64,000 bases of DNA, from the NCBI RefSeq assembly GCF_000327385.1, contig NW_008707266.1:1-64000 (forward strand), written 5' to 3'. The notes beneath the pieces were generated by a model, which saw nothing but the letters and a program-made list of their open reading frames with translations, made no database searches and was not told where the DNA came from. Shown here in pieces: positions 44,356 to 56,110 of the stretch. The stretch's first letter is position 1. Every line of letters begins with the position of its first letter. The DNA comes from Lottia gigantea. Taxonomy: Eukaryota > Mollusca > Gastropoda > Lottiidae. The translations under genes and the position numbers were made by a program.

Positions 44356-45077
44356 AATACATTTTATGTAACTAGTCCAACCATTAGCTTATGAGCTAAT
44401 AAGATGTCGAATCAGTTTCCTTTTCATGCTTTTTTGACCAACAGTTTTTTCGTTTATTGTCCTTGCGAAATTTCGCCAAAATGAGCTTGTGAGCCACAGA
44501 GACATAATTTTTTTTAAAAATCCGAAGATATCAATGCGACTTAAACTAGGACCATTAGGTAAGCGAGAGCGGAGCCACCCCTCCCTCCCTAGAATATGTG
44601 AATATTTATCTTATGTATATCTTATTTACAAAATGAAATTCTTGTGATTAGTTTTGAATTCTTTACGTTCATTACAAGTATATAGACGTGTAATCTGTCT
44701 CAAATTTTTCTTAGTTTTTCATGGTTCCTGATAATGGCAAGAGAAAGTTATTAAAATTTTTTATCATGTCTACTGGTGACAAGGTGGTGTACTGGTGTTC
44801 AAATTGAAAAAAGATAAAGAACATGATTAAGATTAATATGAGCAGATCAAAGTATTAGAAATATAAATCTATCACTTTCTATCTTCTACCAGATACTGCC
44901 GGCATCGCGTGCTCGTCATAATAGGTGCGCGCTGCTTCCATACTAAAGGTAATATAAAAATCGAAGATGTGTTAGTATGAGAGGGCTGAGGTTTAAACGA
45001 TATGAATACACACGAAAGATATCAGCAATTACAGACGAGGACAAAACTTTCTGATAATGAACATGTAGTCTTGAGCT
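44356..45077. other. Upstream region of the receptor gene
   Basis: AT-rich, without repeats shared elsewhere in the window. It includes GC-richer GCGCGCTGCTTCC near 44927-44938, which could be promoter-proximal. No TATA box at a convincing distance was seen. Confidence 0.4.
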
Positions 45078-46553
45078 GTGGATATTCCGATGATTGCATC
45101 TTGGAATAAAAGTCCTAGACATCAACTAGGCTGTTTTCTACGGCTGGATATGGAGAACACATCAGATACGTTACCAAATTATGGTGATTCTTTACAAAAC
45201 ACTTCGTTTGTGGTGTCATGGGTACAGACCATACCTTTAGTGCTGGTCACTTGTGTTACTTTAGTGGCAAATGGTGCAATTTTAGTTATGTTTGTGACCA
45301 CAAAATCATTCAGGAGATGTCGGAACATATACATAGCCAGTTTGGCCATGGCGGATTTTTTAATCGGATGTACGATGCCGTTGTCTATTATGGAAAGTGT
45401 TTACTATCCATGGTCGCCTATTGGTGTCGCCTGTCATATTTATCTCATTGCTAGACATTCATTATTATACGTTTCACTATTAAGTATTTTATTAATTAGT
45501 ATCGACAGATGGTGGTCTATAAATTATCCATTTTCATACCGAGTTCGACAGAGTCGTCGACTTGCAATTAGTGCTGTAACATTTTCTTGGTTTTTAAGTT
45601 TTGTGCTCAACATTCCACCCATTGTGATAATGACGGACTTTCAACAACATAATTCCTCTAAAGTCTATAATAAAAGATGTAACTCGCCTCACGAAACACA
45701 CTTTGTGTATTTACTCGTTACCTCAGTAGTGGAATACCTGTGTCCTTTGGTTGCTTTATGGATTTTGAATTGCAGTATATATTTCAGAATCAGTCGACGA
45801 AAAAGTATCAAAATTCGCCGATCTCTGAGTGTTACTGACACTTCGTTTTTCGGATTTAGGAAATCTTCCTCCGAATCCGAAGGAAATAATAACGGGTCTG
45901 ACGAAGGTTCCGATTTATGTCCCCAATTACTGCCAATTGGTAGAAGACAATCTTTACTAAATTCCTCACAACGACGGCATTCTCTTGCTTACTGCATGAG
46001 TCCAAAACAACAGTTTATTCAGTATTCAAGACAAATGCATAGAAGAGTTTCATTTGATATTTCAATGACAGGAAATCAATTCCACAATGTCAGAAAACAG
46101 ATCAGCCGAAAAAATTCAATGAGTAATATCACGGGAGTTAGTGGGACTAGAAAACAAAGTGACGATTTAGTTCGTGAGATGATGGTTAAACAGGACAAAA
46201 AGGCTGCCTGTTCCTTAGGAATGATGGTGATAGTGTTTACAGTGTGTTGGACACCTCATATGGTTGTACAAGTAATAAACTCTAAATGTGGCCAGTGCCT
46301 TCCAGAGATTATTACCAACGTTACATTCTGGATTTTAGTCATCAACTCGGCAATCAATCCATTCTTGTACGGCTTGTTAAACAAAGAGTATAGAAAAGTA
46401 TTAGGACGATGGATGCATTGTTACTCGCGTAGAAGAACTTTCAGAATTAAAGAAGCTGTGATGTATTGGAATATTATGCCAATGAACGGAGCCGATAAGA
46501 TGCGTGATAATGGAATAACATATATGAATGCCGTGAAGGAATGGTCTTCGTAG
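45078..46553 (+). CDS. Rhodopsin-class GPCR, aminergic (muscarinic/histamine)-like orphan, intronless
   Basis: 491 codons in one exon. Seven helices: roughly residues 44-74, 81-108, 117-142, 161-185, 207-236, 374-399 and 411-433. Landmarks: N65 (1.50), D93 (2.50), C119 (3.25) and C201 for the extracellular disulphide, D143-R144-W145 in place of DRY, W171 (4.50), P223 (5.50), CWTP with W391 (6.48), and NPFLY at 427-431. The third intracellular loop is about 135 residues, Ser/Arg-rich. TM6-7 (FTVCWTPHM, W418) resembles muscarinic and histamine H3 receptors. Position 3.32, the amine-binding Asp of that group, is Arg126, and the muscarinic Tyr at 7.43 is Val421. A classical amine ligand is therefore doubtful. 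N-glycosylation sites at N27 and N41. The start at 45078 is the first ATG; M25 (45150) is a good alternative since the first 24 residues are basic and non-hydrophobic. It would couple to G proteins at the plasma membrane. Ligand unknown. Confidence 0.93.
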   Translation: MDIPMIASWNKSPRHQLGCFLRLDMENTSDTLPNYGDSLQNTSFVVSWVQTIPLVLVTCVTLVANGAILVMFVTTKSFRRCRNIYIASLAMADFLIGCTMPLSIMESVYYPWSPIGVACHIYLIARHSLLYVSLLSILLISIDRWWSINYPFSYRVRQSRRLAISAVTFSWFLSFVLNIPPIVIMTDFQQHNSSKVYNKRCNSPHETHFVYLLVTSVVEYLCPLVALWILNCSIYFRISRRKSIKIRRSLSVTDTSFFGFRKSSSESEGNNNGSDEGSDLCPQLLPIGRRQSLLNSSQRRHSLAYCMSPKQQFIQYSRQMHRRVSFDISMTGNQFHNVRKQISRKNSMSNITGVSGTRKQSDDLVREMMVKQDKKAACSLGMMVIVFTVCWTPHMVVQVINSKCGQCLPEIITNVTFWILVINSAINPFLYGLLNKEYRKVLGRWMHCYSRRRTFRIKEAVMYWNIMPMNGADKMRDNGITYMNAVKEWSS

Positions 46554-47204
46554 TTCCTCATGACTTTTAATGGCTGTTTTACCAAAGATTTATTACAGAC
46601 ATACATATCATGGATTCTCATAAAGCCCTTGTATATTGATACTTTCATACAATTTTGCAGAAATTGACTATATATATGAGTCTGTTGTGTTTATTGGATA
46701 AAGAGACTATGACACATACTTAAACATATTCTACAAGTCAGCTCTTTGCTACCTCTGTGATGATTATGAAGTGATAATTTCCCATTTTTCATAGACACAT
46801 ATGTGTTATAAGGTTATGAAGTTTATTTTTTGTTATATATGTTAAAAATGTGAAAATGTATGTGATCAATGTGTAAAATGTGATATATAAATATAAAATC
46901 TTGTGGAATATGTCTGGTAGCAATGATAGTGCTATATAAATCAACATGGTATCAAATACCCTCGATAAAAGTCTTTTTTAACACCCAGATATCAGAAAAA
47001 GGTGGAGCATTTCTCAGATTCCTTTCTATCAACTGGAGTAGCCATATCTTATTATATTATTTATTTCTCTAGCTATCTGATTTGAGTTTATATCAGAGAG
47101 CAGTTGATATGTAAGGCTATAGAATATCCCCCAGGTTATCATGAGTCGAAAGTACATAATACTGGTATATGGCATTCTTGGCATTCCATGTCCAGTCTGT
47201 GCAA

Positions 47205-47210
47205 AATAAA
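47205..47210 (+). terminator. Candidate polyadenylation signal of the receptor gene
   Basis: AATAAA 652 bases after the TAG stop. Nearer variants (ATATAAATATAAAA near 46890) also exist, so this assignment is tentative. Confidence 0.3.
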
Positions 47211-48500
47211 AGAGCTAATAGGTATTTATATTGTCTTAAAGGTGAGGGTTTACTCTTTTACTTAAGAGACTATCCATTAGTAGAAAAGTTTTACTTAAAG
47301 AAATGTTATTCCAGTCGCCGCCGATCGGATTGAGTTAATCGCTAGCCTTAACATTTGTGGATAAAATAAAGTAGTCACAGACATCAGCTTGAGATGTTCT
47401 TATCCTGGGAATTTAGTGGAATCTGACAGATTATTACACCATACGATTGGCACATATCTTAGATTGACTTAGCCATGATCATTTCAATCTTTTGATGTCT
47501 CTGAGAGCATTTCCTAAATCGATATAGTTACGAATTCATCAGCAGAATACAAAGAGTTCGTCGTATTAAACGCAAAGATAAATAGATATATTACTTCTGA
47601 CTTTATTACCTACGTTTTGAAATACGTACAGGTAACGTTATCAAGTAAAAATGCAAAGAGTGGAGTTAAAATCAAACAAATACATAACTCCATGTTGACT
47701 CCCCGAGAGCGAAACTGCTTCCACAAGCACAGACGCATACTGATATAAGGTGTTCAAGTTTAAATATATATTATCTTGTCAAAGTCATGAATACATGTAC
47801 AGTATTATATCATTTTGAATAAATGACTCGTTTGTTATGTCACATATCAGTTTCCTTTATACATGAAAATAAAATATATATACTGTGAAATCTGATTTCA
47901 GAGCAGCACAATTTGGATTAATTGGCAAAAAACATCAGCAAAATCTAAATCAGGGTTTAACAGTAAGTTGATATTATGGATGGAATTATTATTGCACTTG
48001 ATCACTGTTTTAGAGAAAATAATACTGCCAACATCAAGTGAACTTGAAATGATTGGTCTACGAATTAGATGATGCACTTGAATGTCATGTTGCATCGTAT
48101 TTTGTTGACAAAGTGTGTACTGAGTAACATCGATTTTATCAACAATTGATGTGAACACGATAACCCTGGATTGCATAATGTCAATATTTTGAACAAGAAC
48201 AAAGAATTTGTAGGCATGTTAATATCTTTAACAGTAAACTGGTAAATGGATATTGATATGGCCTAGAGGCAGTGATGTGTAGAATTTTTGGCACTGTGCC
48301 GCTTAAATATTATTTCAATCTACTGATAATGAATATTTCTGTAATAAACACTGTAAAAATAAATATACACGTTATCTGACAAATTAATTCATTAAGGGGA
48401 GGACAAAAAGTTGAAACAAGTGTTAGAGAGTGTTAGAAGTCAATTAACAGTTGTCTACAAAGTTCATAAAGATCTTTCTTACATTAAAAACGACACAAAC

Positions 48501-48657
48501 ATTGTTCATCATTAATCTTAAACACGACATGGCGTTTTACACAAGCATTGTTCATCATTAATCTTAAACACGACATGGCGTTTTACACAAGCATTGTTCA
48601 TCATTAATCTTAAACACGACATGGCGTTTTACACAAGCATTGTTCATCATTAATCTA
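48501..48657 (+). repeat. 46-bp minisatellite, 3.4 copies
   Basis: Units start at 48501, 48547, 48593 and 48639, each beginning ATTGTTCATCATTAATCTTA and ending GGCGTTTTACACAAGC. The three full copies are identical as far as read, so the duplication is recent. Confidence 0.95.
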
Positions 48658-48734
48658 AAAGATGAATGGAGTTTTACTTCCTCTTTTTGTACCTTATTGA
48701 CAGAAGAGGGGCATATGACAATGCATTATCAGAA

Positions 48735-48985
48735 ATGAAATGGAGTATTACGTCCTACTTGTATGCACCATGTAGGCTCATGCAGTGTACAATGAGGGAC
48801 ATTTTGGCAGGACAGCGGCATTAGTCTGCTCTTTTTTTAGATTTCTACCTGTCGAGTGATCTTTAACGTGTTTAATTGCCCCACCCCAAAGACTAAACGC
48901 TATATTTGAAACCGGGTTAAAAAAAAAGGTACTATCTCAGTCTTTGCCTGGATTGAACCGATGCAATATCAGAGTGATACCAAGT
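48735..48985. mobile_element. Family E element
   Basis: Shares GTGTACAATGAGGGACATTT and the following bases with 5040-5070. Its reverse strand holds a B-box-like GGTTCAATCC (48952-48961) and GTTCGTCTGG, which may indicate a tRNA-derived end, but no clean A-box is seen. The remainder (ATTGCCCCACCCCAAAGACT) is single copy in this window. Confidence 0.45.
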
Positions 48986-49394
48986 GTTCCAGACGAACTG
49001 TTCGCCTTCACGAACTCACAAATTAACGCGAGAGAAGGAGCGGAGGGGAAGACGTCATACAAGTCTTAGTTTCTATTACATTTAATCTTATGTTGTTTAT
49101 TGCACAATAGTGGGGCAATATCCGGATATTCCGCCTTTGCAAGTCATGTAACACAGTTGTGATTAGAGATGATCACGCAATATCACTCTACAATTGTGGT
49201 TGTCAACTTAATACATATTATCATGTCTACCAGGAATATGGTTTGAGAAATATCAACTTTAACAAAGTCATAAAACATAGTACTTAAAACTCAATATTGT
49301 TATTGATAGCAATCAGTCACGATACTCGCCACTAACAATGTTAGTAGCATTACACAAATTTTAGAAGTGCAAGCAACATTAGCTATGACCTTTG

Positions 49395-49670
49395 TGACAT
49401 CACCCCCGTACCATATGTTATTTTAAGTGCAATAACTTAGTCGTTTTCGAACTATGGGAACTTAAAGTGGTAGGGCGTGATGACATGCGCTTCCAAATTG
49501 TTTTCATTTCATTTCTGTCGAGGGCTCTGAATGCCCGTATTCGCCATCTTGCAATCCAATCAAATTGCTGAAATAACAAACTTTCGTGATACAACAAAGG
49601 TGGCTATTGCAGTCAAAATAGCTTGACATTGCGAAGATGCCCTTATAATGGCATGAGAATGAATACCACC
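49395..49670. mobile_element. Family D element, copy 3
   Basis: The reverse strand shares GCATCTTCGCAATGTCAAGC, TGCAATAGCCACC, TGTATCAC and ATTTGATTGGATTG with 21229-21350. It lies in opposite orientation to that copy. Confidence 0.6.
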
Positions 49671-49903
49671 CTATAAGTCATCCCGAAGATCTGGTAGGTA
49701 AATACTGAATGAAGCTGAGTTGAACCCAAACCAGTAAGTTGTAAACCTGTACAACTGCTGTGGATTGCAGCTGCTGTATAAACGTGAGTGAAACAATTCC
49801 CCTGGTGAATTATTTCTGGTTGATCTGATATTAACTACCAGCGTCTTACATCAATTATTAACAGCTTTTAGCATACCTGTGATACCTCAATATATAAAAG
49901 TTT

Positions 49904-50249
49904 ATTAAAGGGATTGTAAAGAGTTTTCATGTGTACTGGTAATACTGAGGGTCAATTTGCACCATTCCAGTTTTGAGTCTGAAGAGTTCATTAGCTGCTA
50001 TCAATATTTTGTCAATATGTTGTTATGAATTTCGGGTTTCGTTTTGCGGTTCGAATCGTTAGTACTTGGTTTATTATTCTGTGGTTCTTGTCCCCACAAT
50101 AAAAGTAAGACTTCGCTATCGCAAAATATTTAAAGAAACCACAAACAACGACCACTGACGTTTGTCTTAAAAATTCAATGATGCAAATCGATGCTATCAG
50201 CGCTTCCAAGACACATAAAGGTTAGAAAACTTCTTTATTATCCCTTTAA
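49904..50249. mobile_element. Family B foldback MITE with TTAA ends, copy 3
   Basis: 346 bp bounded by TTAA, left end AGGGATTGTAAAGAGTTTTC, right end GAAAACTTCTTTATTATCCCT. Both arms carry the CATTCCAGTTTTG/GCATCGAT-like blocks facing inward. The central part (CGCTATCGCAAAATATTTAA) also resembles 58427-58442. Confidence 0.7.
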
Positions 50250-51310
50250 CCAATGGAAACCCTATTGAGAATATCGTTTATAACATCGAATCGTACAGGT
50301 AATGCGATTATTATAATACGTATAAAGTTTCATTTTAACTTTTAAATATTTAATAGATCCAGCTTAAAGATAGGGTTTTTGCTCTGTAATATCTAATCTA
50401 AATAAATACTTATATCCTTAGAGATATCTTGATATTGTCTACAAGATCAGGCTTCATATAATTTCGTATAAAATGAATTTAAACGAATTTAAATCTATGT
50501 CTGAATGCAGTACACATATTCCTACATAAAAACGTGCGCGCATATTTACAATTCTATGTCTCGACGATCATACAACAATGTCATGCAAAAGCCTGGTTTG
50601 AATCTACAGTGTAATGTCTACATTCAAATAAAACAACGTTATACAAAAGTTTGTTTTAATTTTACATGATCAAACGTCTGCTGTCAAGGGCGTTCCACAA
50701 ACGTATTGACTTATATATTCATATATTTATTATACAGCAACGTTCTGCAAATGTTCAATATCAATTATGACCATATATTTTGTAACATACTGACTTGTTG
50801 AATGTTCACACGATCATAATATTTGTAATATGTTTTCTACGATTGTCTAATGTTCACATGATCATATATATGTTGAAGAATAAACAACGTTTTTCTACAA
50901 ATTTTAATGTCTTATATTCATACAATAGTTTCATTGGACCGCGATGTACTTGACATTATATTTACACTATTTAAAATGTTTTCCTTAACTGATGCCTAAT
51001 TTTTTTACATTAATATACATTTTTTAATTTCTACGATTGACCTTTCATGTGTGAATTACATTAATTTTTAATTTTAGATGAAAAATATCAATATATTATA
51101 ACGACCTAATGGAGTCAATTATATCTCTATCAAAGTAACACTTTAGGTAGCGGAACTATTCTTAAGGTTACCGCAGTTTGAATACCTTGGGTCAATGTTA
51201 ATGATCTGGTTGGCAACTGTTTTACGATGTCGGAAATTGAATAAGCGAGTGATAATTAAGATATCCCTTACATGGACCTTGAAAGAAATCATTGGTTTTG
51301 GAATACCAAT

Positions 51311-51652
51311 GCCCCCGTAAGGCATCGCACACTGGAAAGGCGTTTTTACTGCGCTGCTGCTACGACGGAAAATTTGGTCAAAGAGTGTTATGGTCGCTGT
51401 AAGCGTGGTATTAGTGTGTAGGACATTCCAGACATCGTGTAATTGTCTCCATTGTTGCCACGCCATGGGATCGAGAATGTCGTCAAACAAGCCTTGTAAC
51501 ATCTCCTTGTGCGATACACATGTGACAAAAGCGTTGCAAAACGTTAGAACGCAATATGGTCGCATAGCCCGCGGTTTGAGGTCGAGTGTTTTTAAGCTTG
51601 CAATTTTGAAGGGACTTTTTCTCTAGATTTCCTCACGATTGACCCCTAGAGG
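51311..51652. mobile_element. Family G interspersed element, copy 2
   Basis: The better preserved of two copies (see 44025-44355). A 140-codon frame on the minus strand spans it, but the other copy does not conserve it. Confidence 0.75.
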
Positions 51653-52424
51653 GATTGGACTAAAACCATATACTACCGACTAAATTCATTCTCCAGGAGG
51701 GTTCTCACTTGGCACAGGCAGTCACAGAGTTGCAGCAAGTGTTCTGAAAGACCAACATCGACACCCGCGTTAAAACATATGCTTTTTCTATTCCAACTTT
51801 CACTAACTTTTAAGCGCTAGAGCTTGGAAGCTTAAGCCTTTATGAGATAAACATATTTTTTTTATTAATTCCTTCAAAGTGATAAGATAACAAATATTGG
51901 CATGAATACAGTTCATTATAACATGACCGCGAGGCCCTCTAATTAAATTGGCATATATTAAAGCCTGTGAAGATAGCTCCAGGCTTAATTCAATTAATTA
52001 AAGAATTTGGCATAGTTTGTGGTCTGGTATGTAGGTCTTTAGCCATGTTCCACTGATAATCTGAGAATAATAACTATGGCTCGCTCATCAAGCTAACAAG
52101 ATTGATGGCATCTCCATATCTTTAATCAAGGAGAAATAACCATTTATTGCATGAATGGTATAACAGATTATGTGATCTAGATTTTCTTCCATGTTAATTT
52201 GGATGATTTACGGTTCGTTGTGTTAAAAGTCTACTTGAGTTATTTTGTATTGTATTTACAGATCTCTCAATTTACTAAGTTTTTAACAAATTTCCCAGAG
52301 AATTTCAAGTAGTTAAATTAGTTGGCAGGTAATGGAATAGATGATATTCAAATAGACACACACTTTTACACCCGCGTCTACCTTGTATCAACATAACTAA
52401 AAATATCAAGATACAACTAACTAT

Positions 52425-53045
52425 ATATTACAAGCATTCTGTAATAAATATTGTTAGTATATCAATATATTAACAGCTGTGTAGTAACAAATATTGAGTA
52501 ACGAATATTCTTAATATATCAATATATAACAAGCTGTATATTACAAGCATTATGTAATTAATATTGTTAATATATCAACAAATAAGAAACAAACACTCAG
52601 TAATAAATATTGTTGATATATCAAAATATATTACCAGCTGTATCGCAATCATTCATGAATAGTGTTTATATATTAATATAATACCAGCTGTATTAAATAC
52701 AATCAGTAATAAAAGGCGTCAATATATCCATTTATTGCTTGATGAATATTATAAACATTCAGTAATAAACATTGTCAACATATCAATATATCAACAGCTT
52801 TATATTACAGATATCCAGTATTAAATTTTTTAATCTATCAATACATAACAAACAAACATTCAAAAACGAATATTATTCACATAGCAATGTTTAATCAGCT
52901 ATATATTAAAAGCATTCTGTAATAAATATTTTTAATATCAATGTATAACCAGCTGCGTATAACAAACATTCAGTAATAAACAGTGTTATTATATTTATAA
53001 CCAGATGTGTTTCACAAACATCTATAATAAATATTGTTGACGTGA
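52425..53045 (+). repeat. Degenerate ~55-60 bp AT-rich tandem repeat, about 10 copies
   Basis: Recurring blocks in order: CAGTAATAAATATTGTTAAT, ATATCAATATATAACAAGCT, GTATATTACAAACATT, with substitutions and length changes in each copy. Much older than the 45-66 bp arrays. Confidence 0.75.
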
Positions 53046-54769
53046 CATCTAATTTTTAATAATGAAAAGTATTAAATATAGCTCTATCAAAGCTAAAAAC
53101 AAAGGTAAGGCCACCAAATCTCTTTAATTACAAACAAAAGGCTATTTGACAAATATAAACATGTTAATATCCAAGTCTCGCTGGAAACATCCTTCACAGT
53201 AATTAATGTCGTTCAGATCAGAATTAAGAAAAGCAGTAATTTGATTACCGGTCACCTTGTAGGTCTTCGAAGACCGCGACTGTTTCCTCGACAATGTCCA
53301 TAATGACACTTATTCTCATCAAATCTTAGACACTTTTCATTAGAAGCTTTTAGTATACTTATAATAGAAGAATCTTCACTTCTATGGAAGTCGACATGTC
53401 AGACTAGAAACGACACTTTCAGCTTATGATATATCACACTTCCAATATAGCATATGGTATATCATATTTGTACATGATATATCGACTGGAATGACACATT
53501 TTACGTAAATAATTCATGCCATGAAAAAAAAAACATATTTTTTGCTTTCAAAGCAACTTGTTCAATCTGTTAAATGATATACGAAACACTGGCATTTACT
53601 GTTTGATTTGTTTTCAAGTATCTAAGCTGGTAAAACAATCTTAAAACAGTAACTTGATTCGACTAATCTCTTTTACACTTTGCAGATTATGCAGCTTTCG
53701 AATTCTAAGAGTAAGTTTAAAATAGCGTTATTCAATCGAATAGAAATTTCTTTCTATACAGTTTTCTCTCCATGTTGAATGTCAGACGGAATGAATCTAA
53801 AACAGATTATATCTCTGGAGGTTTTGTACTGAAAATTGGTACACAGGAAATGATTCTTTATATCATACATACGATAAATTTGTTTAACATGATAAAATTA
53901 ATGGTGTACGACACCAAAGAATTCTGCTTTATGTTTAGCAACATTCCCCGAGCTCCAGGTTCCGACGACCTAATGGCTAGAGCTTGTTTTTATTAGATAA
54001 AATATTCCAAAATAAGAGAATCAGTCAGTTACCATTCACAAACAATGAATGTTTTCACCAACACTGAGCCGTAACTAGATCAAAGCAAATGAGGCAAATA
54101 ACTCGAATTTGACAAAAAGGTATTTTATAGCGCTTATTTGATATCTACGATAAAGGTGGATACCGTTTTAGGTCTACAGAAATTTAAGACATTATCTCAA
54201 AAAGGAAGCTAGTTACTGCCCTTCGGAAGCTCAAATACGACATTTTTTTGGAATTTTTGAATTTCGAATTTGAAATTTTTGACTTTACAAAAAAATTCTA
54301 GACTTTGTGAAAATACTTTTGATTTTATAAAAATACTCCTAATAGAAATTTAAAAATACAAAAACATCCTCGTATTGGATCTTCCGTACGGTCCATCAAT
54401 TAAATCAATAACACAAAGACCGTAACGCAATCGAACTTATAATGATATAAAAGAAAAAAAAGTTTAATCGTCGTTTTAAAGGGGGGCATTTACCTCCATT
54501 ACGCTACTGTCGATTTATCAAAAATTTTGGCCAAGATTCGAAATCGGAGTTATCAGTCTTGTTTTCATACACCAATTTTCATCAAAATCGGATAACATGA
54601 AATGTGTATGTTGTAAGACCGATGGACAAGTGTGATGATTTTTATTCTGTTCGTGCAATACTTATTCTGCAATGGTGATTAAAAAGCATGTTAGTTCGGT
54701 AATGTAGAGCCATCGCGTTTTTAAGTACATCTTGACATCCTGTGATGTAAATGTAATTGATACTTCTTT

Positions 54770-56110
54770 GAAGTACGGAATTGGGCTTTGTCATGACCGA
54801 TTTACGTTCCAATGCTTGATCGAATTTGTATAGTTAATAGTTAGATAGTTAATTGCATCGCATGTTGTACTTGTTTTACATGCACGTGTTAACTTCCTCC
54901 ATGATTTTGATATAATTATTATGCCATTATCTCATTGAGATGCCGATCGGATTGATTAAGCACCTAGCAACTTGAACATGGAGTATTCCCCATGTTGTAC
55001 TAGTTTTACGTTTGTATGTGCTATGTTCGATTGCGAATCGATTTACAGAGTTCTGCTTTCAGGGCACGTTTCAGACAATGCTGACATTGATGAAGCAAGT
55101 CGGTCGTGCACTAGTTATGATGTTCTAACGACTGAATAGTCTGTCTCCAATTCACATTCCAATGCTTGATTAGATAGTTTAAGCAACTTGCTCATGTGGG
55201 AGTAATGTGCTGTACTAGTTTTTAAATTTTTAACTGTCTGCCTCCAATTTACATTCCACTGCTTGATCACCTAGGCAAAGTAACTATAGATCATAGAGAA
55301 ATTGTTGCTTTCGTCAATGATATTGGTTCAGTGACATAGGACGATAGTCATTTGATAACAGACATTTTTACAGCAATGGTAGATTTTGGTCTGCATTGCG
55401 AGAATATGAGGGATACTACAAAACCTGAAAGCAACTGGATGAGTTTGGGACAATCATATTCTTCACTGTAAAGTCGCGGTTGTAACCGTACTCATGTTTC
55501 AGATTAGACCTAGTTGTAGCTAAGCTGTTGGAGTTTACGACTATCTAGCTGTCATTATGTAGTTAGTTAGTATTATGGGCTTTGGCTGCTTCTTGCATTT
55601 TGGCTGATTTGTTTGGTCAGGCATGAATTGATCGGTTGTATTTCATTATTTGGATCAAATAATGACGGGTGTCGCGCGCACAGCAAATCATGCTAACCCT
55701 TTTCGAAACGCCCAATGGCACTTCTCTTTGGAGTTTTTCTCCCGATTTCGAAATTCTTTGGAAGAGATTTTTGATTGACGGAATTTGATATGCTTTTAAG
55801 AATTTTTATTGGATGAGAACCTTTGTCTACCGAATTTCACCCGTTTAAGTTTTAATGCTTGAAAAATTGTAAAGCACCTTGATCATGAACAACTTTACAT
55901 ATTATATTTGCTTTGAAGTTCTAGACGCGAATGAATCTTAAAAGAATTTTGATGTATGACCTAATGAAGCAAGTAGGTCATGGTTACTGTTGTACTAATT
56001 TTGAACATGTAAAGATGATCCGTTCATTTCAATGCTTGATCGGATTGCTTAGGTAACTGGGGCATGAAATACTTTTAATGTTGTACTAGATTTGTAGTTG
56101 GATATGCGCC
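54770..56110 (+). repeat. Decayed long-unit repeat cluster (~150-200 bp units)
   Basis: A block with ACATTCCAATGCTTGATCGG or variants, then CAACTTG-ACATGG-AGTA, then CATGTTGTACTAGTTTTA, recurs near 54810, 54940, 55160, 55245 and 56030. It is interrupted by the family H copy at 55596-55742. Confidence 0.55.
55590..55760 (+). mobile_element. Family H interspersed element, copy 2
   Basis: Matches the reverse complement of 9240-9402 (GGCTGATTTGTTTGGTCAGG, GTGTCGCGCGCA, CACTTCTCTTTGGAG). Inserted in the long-unit repeat cluster. Confidence 0.6.

Larger units (their letters stand above)
26175..45077. other. Gene-poor region with mobile and tandem repeats
   Basis: No gene was recognised in 18.9 kb on either strand; open frames are short and without domain motifs. 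Identified contents are listed separately: GGGCGTAT/CCGT element, SINE, family A, C, G, J and K copies, and minisatellites at 29150, 39340, 41745 and 43665. For 31150-34690, 35100-37400 and 42620-43660 I see only AT-rich unique-looking sequence, a CT run at 31322-31339, a 45-bp direct repeat at 35934-36025 and a 10-bp inverted pair (CCGACTAGAG, 35817 and 35878). Missed small exons cannot be excluded. Confidence 0.55.

Noticed and set aside
26175-45077. Retrovirus, LTR or Polinton remnants
   Set aside because: Looked for paired long repeats and polymerase, integrase or capsid motifs; none recognised.
51143-51565. 140-codon minus-strand frame as a gene
   Set aside because: It lies in a family G repeat and the other copy at 44025 does not keep the frame.
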